NCBI RefSeq assembly: GCF_025685565.1
Contig: NZ_JAGSYE010000002.1
Span: forward strand, 1,054,001 to 1,118,000
Direction: 5' to 3'
Source: Granulicella aggregans
Lineage (GTDB): Bacteria; Acidobacteriota; Terriglobia; Terriglobales; Acidobacteriaceae
Length of the DNA stretch: 64,000 nt
The stretch's first letter is position 1. Each line of letters starts with the position of its first letter. The notes below the pieces were generated by a model. It did not search any database. It was not told the origin of the DNA and was given only the letters and a program-made list of their open reading frames with translations. The position numbers and the translations under genes were made by a program. Below, piece after piece: positions 20,101 through 26,506 of the stretch.

Positions 20101-21401
20101 AAGAGGAGTTGTATCGCGCCCGTCCGCAGACCGGGAGCTGTTGGAGTGAATGTGGCGTTGACGACGCAACTTCCCGTGCTACCCACACCCTGGCAGGTAC
20201 TCCCGCTGGCGAGCGTGAAGTCGAGACCTGAGGTGCCCTGAGTCAGGACCTGGGGCGTCCCAAGGTTCTGGAGAGTCGTGACGTTCACCGTGAACGAGAT
20301 GGTCTTGTTGCACGGTGCGGGAGTCGTTGCTCCTGTTGGGCAGACGTTGACGTTGCCGAAGTTCCCCGAAGGCGCAAACACCCATGTGTCGCCGAGCGTA
20401 TTCATGTTCGCCGCGAAGTTCGCCCCTCCGAACAGCACCACCTGGTTCTGCGCCGCGTCGTAGACCATGTTCTCGGTCAACTCGCGCGCCGACGGACTCG
20501 CTGCAAGCGTGTCTTGCGTCCAGGTGCTTCCGTTCCACAGCCACGTGTCATTCACATCGGTGCCGTTCGCGTTTCCGCCGAATAGAACGACCTGGTTGAG
20601 CGATGTATCAAAGACGATGCCGCTGGATTCGCGCGCCGAAGGGCTGGACGCTGGCGAGAGCTGGGTCCAACTCGTTCCGTTCCAACTCCAGGTGTCGCCA
20701 AGAGCATTGCTGTACTGGCCACCGAACAAAAGCACATTGTTGGTTGCCGTGTCGTAGACCATATTGGCTGCGAAGCGAGCGGAGGGAGCCGTTGAAACGT
20801 TCGCCTGCGTCCATGTCGTTCCGTTCCACAACCATGTGTCGTTCAATGGGCTACCGCCAGCATTGATGCCCCCAAACAGGACTACCTGGCCGTGCACAGG
20901 GTCGTAGACCATCGAGAACCCGTCGCGGGCCGGCGGGCTTACGGATGGGCTCGCCTGCGTCCACGTCGTGCCGTTCCACAGCCAGGTATCGCCGAGGCGG
21001 TTGATGGATGGATCGAGTCCCCCAAAGAGCACTACCTGTCCATGCGCAGAATCATAAGCCATAGCAGCATCCGAACGCGGCGTTGGGCTGGTGGCAGGGT
21101 TTGCCTGTGTCCAGTTCGTGCCGTTCCAAAGCCAGGTATCGGCGGCAATACCAAGCCCGACTGCGTTTCCGCCGAACAAAACAACCTGGTTATGCGCCGA
21201 ATCGTAAGCCATTGCCGGAGCGTTGCGCGAGGACGGGCTGTTCGCTGGTGATTGCTGAGACCAGGTTGGCGCGAGCGTGTACTGCGCCTGCGCCACACCA
21301 AGAGTCATCGCCAGGAACGCACAAAGGACCACGACCCGATGGGTCAACGACGAAAAAAATGTCGCACGGGAAACGCGGACAGCCATCGACTGCTTGGTCA
21401 C
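11109..21401 (-). CDS. Giant secreted mosaic protein: Kelch/NHL/PASTA/metzincin/GGNVTLGS repeat/Ig-like
   Basis: About 3430 residues. The GTG at 21401 is preferred because AGGAG lies 7 nt upstream; ATG 21386 is the alternative, and both give a signal peptide ending in GVAQAQ. Approximate order: Kelch-like repeats with VVLFGG and DTWLWNG (30-350); choice-of-anchor-D; NHL propeller (470-725); anchor-D; second NHL propeller (1040-1275); PASTA-like module PNVVGQAQTAAATPL (1395-1460); a metzincin-type protease domain with HEIGHTLGLSH near 2023 and a Met-turn SIMNYL; about 55 copies of an 8-residue repeat (2206-2654); Fn3-like (2690-2775) and Ig-like segments; an MBG module (2967-3044); two C-terminal anchor-D modules (3214-3430). 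The zinc ligands (three His) and the general-base Glu are all present, so the protease may be active. It is probably a surface-spanning or released adhesin-protease. No C-terminal sorting signal was recognised. Confidence 0.88.
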   Translation of the reverse strand: MTKQSMAVRVSRATFFSSLTHRVVVLCAFLAMTLGVAQAQYTLAPTWSQQSPANSPSSRNAPAMAYDSAHNQVVLFGGNAVGLGIAADTWLWNGTNWTQANPATSPTPRSDAAMAYDSAHGQVVLFGGLDPSINRLGDTWLWNGTTWTQASPSVSPPARDGFSMVYDPVHGQVVLFGGINAGGSPLNDTWLWNGTTWTQANVSTAPSARFAANMVYDTATNNVLLFGGQYSNALGDTWSWNGTSWTQLSPASSPSARESSGIVFDTSLNQVVLFGGNANGTDVNDTWLWNGSTWTQDTLAASPSARELTENMVYDAAQNQVVLFGGANFAANMNTLGDTWVFAPSGNFGNVNVCPTGATTPAPCNKTISFTVNVTTLQNLGTPQVLTQGTSGLDFTLASGSTCQGVGSTGSCVVNATFTPTAPGLRTGAIQLLFPGQVGVALNIPVYGVGQGPAAAIAPGTQSLVNTTASYPLTKPEGVAVDAAGNVFISDTATHQVVKVAANGTVSSVGVGLNYPQGMAVDGAGNVYIADNNLNEVVEVPAGCTTASCQTTVGVGLAAQLGVAVDGPGNVFISDFTGNQVVEVPVGCTTAACQTVVYNPAGANPVGVAVDAAGDLFVADFGLKQVVEVPAGCANSSCQIKVGQGWNQPVGVAVDAAGDVFVADEGTQNVVEVPAGCTVSTCQTSVLSGIFTVAVAVDAQGDLFIPETNAGQVLEINQSQSPSLNFGTVVLGNMTSQSVKLQNIGNQPLDAAGSGLVVSGTAYSQVAGQGSPADCMASFALTPGQACNTTIQFAPQSYTQPQAGTAIFYDNALNSANAAQSVSLLGFGAKPVQSFFQFTVAEIGSGSGTVTDLSGAINCSEANGTPSGTCTASLPSSALVTLTASATGSSEFLGWGGACASSGVSPTCFVLVTQVANVTASFVNPNFGNINVCPAGSTQQGCAATMPVTYNLATTTAVGAIKVVTQGLTGLDFSLGSGSTCTGTVAGGNSCTVNVNFAPLAPGLRMGAVQLFDNAGNLLATTPIYGVGQDSAIAFSPGAQTSALVPTGAAGVAKDAAGNIYMAGGGGATKISPSGVQTVIPVSGMGSAGFYDVALDGAGNVYLADTNNHDIVKITPGGAQSIVPTTGLGRTTGVAVDGAGNLFITDQQDNQVIKVTPNGVQTTVASTGVSNPYYPAVDAAGNLFFLSAGNETVYKVTPAGVQTSVPFTGLVAGNGVAVDAAGDVYVSDQSANVILEITPSGVQTTVPTSGLSIPAGIKVDAAGSVLIADNALSSLVVVNRSQPPAISFATTNVGSTSSDSPVAFTVQNVGNQPLTGSVAFNLGTSFTENSTPDCSTSLPLAPGGSCGESFSFTPQSATFFSGSAIFTDNSLTSVTPGTQTVPIFGIGATNGVAGTVAVPNVVGQAQTAAATPLSTVGLGLGNVSTASSQTVPAGTIISENPVAGTQVAVGSVVNLLVSSGLPQQPSPNPLLLENNYFLTGDYVSAGVTLRGTGKNGIATGTITIPSATQSAQGIPDGADVVDAFLYWESLENTASASSTNGTFNGYSIVGQQIGSDIPNYTDGAVTGTLRSYRASVNIYLPVGANGIRIVSGPYTVSLPDSGGSTYPLTEGASLVLVYRVLSPNFPLKSVIIYDGAAQPASSATQVVQGFYDAVGGANGTGKNTNLFASGGVWNNGVNTVTLGQSNQYSATLNAPGAYAAVILSTLVNNSDNDGILDAWKSGPAAGDFHAGQPGYYDVKTSTWVGLPGAKHGQKDLFVQMDYMCGAVLASGSCDPTQENLFPSPDASGNDPLVMVQQAFAQSGVVLHLQVGNAVPETTCTDDLATTPATLCQFPGQPGVIGWKNSLEFSKLYPRNLASCLSGGDCTTRFPYGQKDSYHYVLFGHSLAIPAYNTRFGTLTSINVVNGVTTIVTADRGTGISACPSRITLGGVLGNPSLNGIYNTTSCADTKTITVATPGVTNWSYPNNTLPEPVIGLTSGTITSISGYSDLGGADSAVTLGLWLTAPGQDMSKKATVVAGTLFHEIGHTLGLSHGGLYYDTTNSYVPTFEANCKPNYQSIMNYLFQLDGVGSNGTIAFSNQALNTLNESTAGSVTQLTDALGDAATFPTSSWYVPFTTGTLASPATLHCDGTPLAGESIYRVNSSVSPIAPAWSSGQDLNGIGTLQTQERGFNDLGALDLRQVGATGGEFAALATQLSFGSSVAPLNISAGGNVTLGSGGTIALGSGGNVTLGSGGNVTLGSGGTITLGSGGNVTLGSGGNVTLGSGGTITLGSGGNVTLGSGGNVTLGSGGTITLGSGGNVTLGSGGNVTLGSGGTIALGSGGTVTIPSTGGSYTIDSSGGTITLGSGGNVTLGSGGNVTLGSGGTITLGSGGNVTLGSGGNVTLGSGGTITLGSGGNVTLGSGGNVTLGSGGTITLGSGGNVTLGSGGNVTLGSGGTVTLGSGGNVALGSGGNVTLGSGGTATLGAGGTITLGSGGNVTLGSGGNVTLGSGGTITLGSGGNVTLGSGGNVTLGSGGTITLGSGGNVTLGSGGNVTLGSGGTITLGSGGAPITIGAGGSYTFGSSGGTVTLGSGGNVTLGSGGNVTLGSGGTIALGSGGNVTLGSGGNVTLGSGGNITLGSGGTITLGSGGNVTLGSGGVVTLGNGGSVNLGIGSSSTPLASVPSNTSGSGGPMTNELTYETANSVVRVPTVPVETVTPAGVRITWKAPAFGVVATYTIYRSSDGATPIVIGSVSGVNGNPPATEFTDTNPDLTAKTVVYTVTTTLVPDTTGGTQRSSPLSAPAVLKNDQTITLGPLPSSVPITSSPAVTATAMSSGVPNGLQVVFSTTGSCTIASQAFAANVSSATLALSGTGSCTVTASQPGSTTFNAANSVSGTFMVLPTGSSLQSQTINFATLPNAQYGNSFSLSASSSSGLPVTFMASGPCKTDGSISGVGVCSITASAAGNSTYSAASLTQSFTVYPAVLKVTATNLTGTYGQPLPTLTSSYSGFVKNDSASVVNGAPGLSTTATTTSNVGSYPITVSTGTLATANYSFLYVNGTLTIQPAAQAALTLNAASPLTFNQSETLSVTGGTTNGAVTYAVAPGGACTVSGARLTANSGTGTCLVTATMAGNANYNPVTSSTVTVVLAPVSQTIAFTTNPPASASYNSTFTVAATGGASGNPVIFTSAGVCSNTGATYNMTNSTGTCSVIANQAGNSNYAPAVTVTKTVTATGPLLSLSTTSINFGTMYLGAISTQTITVSNIGTAPVTINDPILSIVKGGNSNEFIALSLCPKPLAAGKSCYVTIAFLAGPFYTPQTATLQIMSNAPGSPQPVTLSAQVIYPVANLNPSSLNFGTIKHATSSTLSVTLGNPGGTPLSLTGISVTGTNAGYFAQTNNCGSSLAAGANCTVAVKFTPAATGTFNASLVVVDNAQAGGGTQTVSLSGKGN
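13440..14784 (-). repeat. 24-bp tandem repeat array encoding GGNVTLGS octapeptides
   Basis: Inside the giant gene a 24-bp unit (coding strand roughly ggcggcaacgtgacgctgggc plus agc) is repeated about 55 times with synonymous variation. Each unit encodes G-G-x-[VI]-T-L-G-S with x = N or T. A higher-order period of three units (NVT, NVT, TIT; 72 bp) runs through much of the array. Two short breaks occur, one with STGGSYTIDSS near 14400 and one with GAPITIGAGGSYTFGSS near 13740. The regular two-residue strand alternation suggests a beta-solenoid. There are no Asp residues, so this is not a calcium-binding RTX array. Confidence 0.9.
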
Positions 21402-21877
21402 TTTGAATCTCCTGAGGACTGCTGGCTGCTGGGGATGCTTTTTACTGGGCCCGATGCGTATCACCCGCGTCTATGTGCGAAGGAAGCGTTTTTGCGAAGA
21501 GACGGAGGGCGGAGATCCCGGGCAGGATGTGTTCCACCCTCTCGAACAGGCGCATGCCTGTGTGGCCGTCTCGCTGGGTCTAAGACTCGCGATAAGGTCG
21601 GGGAGAGTGAACAAAGACCTTCCGGAACACGTACTTCGCATTGGCGAAGCGCGGATGCTCGGCGTTCAAGGCATAAGCTTTCAGGGTTGATACGGCTCTA
21701 AGCTATTGATGACACATGTCCATGTCAAGCTCGTTAGCCCGTTTACATCCAAAATATAACCGCCGGTAACAGGATGTCGCCAACCGATCGTAACTAGCCT
21801 TGCCCTGACGCCCCTTGGAGGCACTTGCCGAAGTGGCACCCAAACCCGCACACTGCAAGAGTCCCGAAGCACACCCT
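21402..21877. other. Divergent intergenic region, giant gene / FHA phosphatase
   Basis: A 476-bp stretch with no convincing gene. It must hold promoters for both directions. An inverted repeat TGACA-N8-TGTCA lies at 21710-21727 and could be a regulator site. Possible non-ATG starts for the FHA gene (GTG 21833 after GGAGG at 21817-21821, or TTG 21815) fall at its right end. Confidence 0.4.
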
Positions 21878-23578
21878 ATGCCTGAATCGAGCCCCGCTCC
21901 TATCGCCTTCCTTGACGTCGCCTTTCCCGACCGTGCTGCACTGAATGTTCCCATTACGGAGCTCCCATTCTTTGTGGGACGAGGCCAGGAGAACGGTAAC
22001 CACCTATCCATCGACGACATGCGCGTCTCACGCAAGAGCCTGGTCATCGCCACGGGCCCGTCCGGGCTTGTCGTTGAAGACTATGGCCAGCGCGAAGGCA
22101 TCTTCGTCAACGGAGAACCTATCAGGGTCCAGGCGCTCGCCCACGGTGACCGGATACGTTTTGGCACAGACGACGCATGCCAGATTATCTTCCGTCTTCC
22201 GCCGGAAGCTATAGCCCAGGAGGAAGCTGAGTCCAAGCTGCGAAACATTCTCGGTTCTATGGGAGATAACTCTGCCGACGAGCTTAACGGGCTGAAGCTC
22301 CTGCTTGAGGCGACATCCCTGATGCACTCGCAGCTTCCGTTGGAGTCGGTTCTCTCCGCGATGATCGATCATGCCATCGTCATCACCAACGCCGACAGGG
22401 GAATGTTGCTGGAGCCCGATGCCGCAGGCGACCTGCAGGTCAAGATAGCTCGCGGCCGGGATGGCGAGGCCCTCATACCCGAGGAGATGAATCCCAGCCG
22501 CTCCGTGCTGGGCAGCGCCATTGACCTTGAAGCAGCCGTAGTCAACGAAGACCTGAACCTCGCAGAGATGAACCTGCAGAGCGCACAAAGCGTCGTCATG
22601 CAGTTGCTGCGGTCTTCCGTCGTGATTCCCCTGTACGGCACACCTCGCCGGCAGGCCGACCATTCCATGGCCTTTACGCGACGAGACCTGCTCGGCGCTG
22701 TCTATCTCGATTCCAAGCGCACCGCTACCTTCTCCGCGCTCGACCGCCAGATTCTGGACGCTCTCGGCGCACAGGCCGGAAGCATCCTCGAAAACGCGCG
22801 GCTTATCGAGCGGGAACGTGAGCGCCAACGGCTCGAACAGGAGCTGAGTATAGCCCGTGAGATTCAACAGGGCCTCGTTCCGCAAGGACTGCGGGACTAT
22901 CCGCACTTCTCGATCGCTGGACTCCATCAGCCCTGTAACGAAGTAGGGGGCGACTACTACGACGTCTTTCCCCTGCCCGACGGTCGGCTTGCCGTCCTGA
23001 TTGCCGACGTCGCCGGTAAGGGCCTTGGCGCGGCATTGGTTACGACCATGCTGGCGGGAGCGCTTTCAGGAATGACCCTCGGTGCAGACCCGGTGAAGGT
23101 CTTCAACCACTTGAACCAGTTTCTCTGCGACCGCGCCGCCGTGGCCCGCTGCGTAACGATGTTCTTTGGACTGTTCGACTCCAACGGCGCTCTTGAGTTT
23201 GTGAGCGCCGGTCATCCTTCGCCGTTGATGATGCGCGGAGGAAGGGTGAGCGAACTCTACTCGACCGGTTCCCTTCCCCTGGGATTGCTTGAAGGAGAGT
23301 CTTATCTTTCCACCAGCATTCAGCTTGCCCCCGGAGATACTCTCCTGCTTTACACGGACGGCATTACCGAGGCCGAGGATAAAGACAGGCAACTATTTCA
23401 GGACGAACGGCTCAAGCAGGTCTTCAGCCAATACCGGGACGCCTCTTTGCAAGACCTTCAGAACGGCATCGTGCGTGCCATCGAGAAGTTCACCGGCGGC
23501 ACGAGCCAGTCAGACGATGTCACGCTTCTGGTGGTTCGCTTCAGCGATGCGCGCGGACGCGGAAGCCAAATCGCTTGA
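21878..23578 (+). CDS. FHA-GAF-SpoIIE (RsbU-like PP2C) phosphatase
   Basis: About 566 residues from ATG 21878; GTG 21833 with GGAGG 11 nt before it is a plausible longer start. Order: an FHA domain (about 10-105; FVGRGQENGNHLSI, then VSRKSL and NGEPI, the phosphothreonine-binding loops), a GAF domain (about 145-320; DRGMLLEPDAAGDLQVKIAR), a coiled linker (ERERQRLEQELSIAREIQQG), then a SpoIIE-type PP2C phosphatase (about 335-560) with NEVGGDYYDVF, VAGKGLGAAL, LLLYTDGITEAED and a terminal QSDDVTLLVVRF. The Asp residues that bind the two metal ions are present. Proteins of this type dephosphorylate anti-sigma-factor antagonists in partner-switching pathways; here a phosphopeptide (FHA) and a small ligand (GAF) would control it. 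No anti-sigma antagonist gene is adjacent. Confidence 0.92.
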   Translation: MPESSPAPIAFLDVAFPDRAALNVPITELPFFVGRGQENGNHLSIDDMRVSRKSLVIATGPSGLVVEDYGQREGIFVNGEPIRVQALAHGDRIRFGTDDACQIIFRLPPEAIAQEEAESKLRNILGSMGDNSADELNGLKLLLEATSLMHSQLPLESVLSAMIDHAIVITNADRGMLLEPDAAGDLQVKIARGRDGEALIPEEMNPSRSVLGSAIDLEAAVVNEDLNLAEMNLQSAQSVVMQLLRSSVVIPLYGTPRRQADHSMAFTRRDLLGAVYLDSKRTATFSALDRQILDALGAQAGSILENARLIERERERQRLEQELSIAREIQQGLVPQGLRDYPHFSIAGLHQPCNEVGGDYYDVFPLPDGRLAVLIADVAGKGLGAALVTTMLAGALSGMTLGADPVKVFNHLNQFLCDRAAVARCVTMFFGLFDSNGALEFVSAGHPSPLMMRGGRVSELYSTGSLPLGLLEGESYLSTSIQLAPGDTLLLYTDGITEAEDKDRQLFQDERLKQVFSQYRDASLQDLQNGIVRAIEKFTGGTSQSDDVTLLVVRFSDARGRGSQIA

Positions 23579-23984
23579 ACAAATGAGGTTGCACTGGTTT
23601 GTCCCTTACAGCCCCGCGACATGGACTCGTCCTGACTGGTGGCATCAGTGACAGTGCTTTCCTTCTCCTGCCGTTCAACGCAAATTGATTTGACATCCCT
23701 GACCAATGTTCGGAATATGTTGGCCGCCCGCCATAGTCACACTTCTCGCTCGTGAGACTTGCGCGTGGATGGGGCCCTGGTCTGAACGATTTCGCGCCGT
23801 GATGGTGCGCCTACTGCCTGGTTCGGCCCCTTCAAAATCCTTAGGTTGCTGTTATCCGAAGACGCCTTGGCGTCGACGGACCTCTCAATGGCGCGGCGGG
23901 AGGCCTTTGCCGAGACGTCTGGGCGTGAGGAATCTGTAACGCCACCATTGGGCCGCGCACCACTGTTTCGCAGGAGGTGCGACC
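23579..23984. other. Intergenic region upstream of the broken gene pair
   Basis: A 406-bp gap with no supported gene. It contains a small GACGCC/GGCGTC hairpin near 23863-23876 and ends in an AGGAGG ribosome site (23972-23977) for the GTG at 23985. Nothing else was recognised. Confidence 0.35.
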
Positions 23985-25899
23985 GTGGCAAATGTCGTTC
24001 TGGGTTTGCAGGCAGGGATAGCCAGTGGTGCTGAGGTCACCTTCGACGGACAGCCGATGCAGCGCGGCACGCATCTTCGCTGGGGCTTCAGCCCCGAGCT
24101 CGGATTCCCTGCGGGCGGCTTCTGGCTCTGCCGAAAGGTGATCAAGGGCGAGACGCAGCAGTCTCCGACGTCCACTCACGGGAAACGGAAGCAGCTTGTC
24201 CGGTGCGATCGTCCACATCATGGACGAACCCTCGACGATGCTAAGCCGCGTCGCCGATTCACTCGATCCCGCTGGCACATCGGAGCCGAGCAACGTATGC
24301 AGCCAGCAACCTGCCGCTGTCTCTGCGATGGGAACCAATCAGTGGGTTGCTACACCCCCGCGCGCATGCGAGAGCGTCACCGTCGCCGGCTGTGCCGCGA
24401 AGGGTTGCGAGGAAGTCATCATCGAGACGTTTTGCAAAGATGCGAACAGAGAACTGCAAGTCTCGAAGAGACAGATTGTTCGGGTTGAGAGCGGGGGCTT
24501 TCGTGTCCGCATCGCCGCTCGCGAGATATCCTGCATCCGCGTAGTTGGAGCGGGCAGTTTGGATGAGTGCGCCTGCGAGGTGTTGCCTTCAAGCTGCTGC
24601 GGAGATGGGGGCAAAGGCGGCGGTGGAAATGGAGGCGGCCAGGCCCCGCCTTGTAATGGGGGCGATCCCGGCTGGGGCGATCCCGGTCGCGATGGATGGC
24701 AATGCTGGCGCGTTCCCTTTACATTGCCGGTCACTCTGGAGCAGTGGCCGCCCGTTATCACGGTGCGCCCGATCCAACCACAACGCCGCCGAGCGTGGTT
24801 GCAAAGGCCGATCTCAAGGAGGCGCTCCGCCGCCTTGGAACGTTGCAACTCGCGGAGGGCCGTTCGGCAACTGAACAACGCAAAGAACTGGGGATTCTTC
24901 GCGGGGAGTTGATAAGGCTCGTGCAGGGTTATCCCGCCGCACTCCAAGCGGACGTGCCGCTGAGTAGCTCCCCCGCGGCGACAAACGCTCCGAACCTCAA
25001 CCTGAGCCTGATTCAGCAATTGCTTCTGCTCGCGCTCGATCCCTACTTCGCCCGGGTGCTCGGCCTTTACTTCGTCGACGAAGAGACCACGCCGGGAGTC
25101 CTCTATGAGTACCGCATCACAGGCTATTGGGGCCTTACGAGCGCCCAGTCGGATGTCGTCTATCCGGGGTTGGCACAGGCGGCACCGCTGGCGCGCGGCA
25201 CGGCGAACTTCGATGACATGTCGATCCAGGCGCTCAACAGCTCTTCGCTCTGGCGCTGGACACGTGACGATGAAAACGGAAACTATCGCCCACTCACCGA
25301 TCCTGCCGCGCCGTCTGCGGTGAAATCCACGGTTGACTCGGCGCTTGTGGGATTTTCCCCGATCCAGCAGCCGCAGGCGCTGCTCGCAGTGGTGTCCAAG
25401 CCGGTATTCTTTGGCTTTCCTGTGCCTCCTCCGGAGGTCTCCATCAAGCTGCCCCAGGTGTATCCGCAAGTCGATCAACGGCGTCTATCGCTTGACGAAG
25501 GACGACGCGAAGGTCGATCCGCTGGCGCAGAAGGCGTTCAACTACTGGACGCCGCCCGCCAATGGAGGCGTCGCGCAACTCATCATCGACACCTTGACGC
25601 AATCTCGCCTCACCGGCCTTCGCATCGGCCTCGGCCGCAGGGTTCCGGTAGGCGTCGTCGCGACGTTCGCCGGCAATGTGAAGGTCTTCGGACAGGTGCC
25701 GATACGCCGCGCTGCGTTTGTCGACGGCCTCACAAGCGGTGGCGCCCCAGTCGATGCGAACGCGATTCCCGGCGCTCCACCGCTCAACCTCACCGGCCCT
25801 AACTTCTACTGCATCGTTGCCGTGGATATCTTCGGCAATCTCTCCACACCTTCGAAGGCCTTCTCCACGCAATTGCTTGCGATGGCCTCCGGCTCATAA
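23985..25899 (+). pseudogene. Unknown protein gene with about three frameshifts
   Basis: One long coding region appears split among frames. It starts well: AGGAGG then GTG 23985, giving MANVVLGLQAGIASGAEVTF and HLRWGFSPELGFPAGGF. Sense then moves to another frame from about 24196 (GAIVHIMDEPS, then a Cys-rich part CACEVLPSSCC and a Gly-rich stretch), returns near 24750 (RYHGAPDPTTTPPSVV; one base seems missing in tggccgcccg), and shifts again near 25468 (one extra base in tatccgcaag) to KSINGVYRLTKDD and the stop at 25899. The joined product would be about 635 residues, without a signal peptide. The LYFVDEETTPGVLYEYRITG segment resembles a Fn3-like strand pattern. I do not recognise the family. 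Decay or local sequence error are both possible; see the findings. Confidence 0.55.
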
Positions 25900-25950
25900 A
25901 CCGATCACTCTTCAACAGAAGACAGGAAGAGAAACAGGAAGGAAGATGTC

Positions 25951-26440
25951 ATGCCGACAGATCCAATTGCTCCGTAATCAGCGTGCTAGGCGTGCTCGTC
26001 ACTCCCAATCCCGCGGCAGCGATGGGTGCACCTTCGCAATGGGAGCCTCCCAATAACGCTTCGGACGCATCGCTCTTCTCTCCCATTCAGACGTTGCTCA
26101 CGCTCATCTTTGGGGCCTCGGCCGATATCAAGACCACAGGCCAGGCGATCAACAAGTCCCTGACTGACGTCGCGGCGTGGTGCAAAGCATCGCCGACGGC
26201 CTTGCCAAACTGCCCAGCGCGACCGATGCCATGAACGCGATGAACGCCTTGCAGCAAGGCCTTGCGCTGGCCCAGACGCTCGCTCCCGGCGGTGCCAGTA
26301 CCGTGCTCAGCTCGGGCAGCGCGCTCTTCATGCAGGTGCAGAACCTGCTCTCTGCCACCAACGACATCGGAGTCGCAGCCGCTGAACTGGCCCAGCTCTC
26401 GCAGCAGCTTCGCGAGCTGGCGAACCTCTTCCCCGCCTAG
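25951..26440 (+). pseudogene. Small Ala-rich unknown gene with two frameshifts
   Basis: ATG 25951 follows a good ribosome site (GGAAGGAAG). The start reads MPTDPIAP and meets a stop, but skipping one missing base near 25974 continues cleanly as VISVLGVLVTPNPAAAMG. A second one-base loss near 26177 moves DVAAW to VVQSIADGLAKLPSATDA, and the frame then runs to the stop at 26440. The repaired protein is about 163 residues, helical and Ala/Leu/Gln-rich (LQQGLALAQTLAPGG, LAQLSQQLRELANLF), perhaps a coiled coil or structural helper. It lies between the other two genes of the same unknown cluster and ends 66 nt before the intact third gene. Family not recognised. Confidence 0.5.
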
Positions 26441-26506
26441 GACGGAGGAGATGCAGACGTAACGAGAACGCTCCGAGAGCAAACTCACTGGAAGAAGGTC
26501 ACAGGC

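Noticed and set aside
23985..26440. Programmed frameshifting as the cause of the frame jumps
   Set aside because: Five jumps in 2.5 kb, with both one-base losses and a gain, and no shared slippery heptamer. Decay or sequence error is far more likely.
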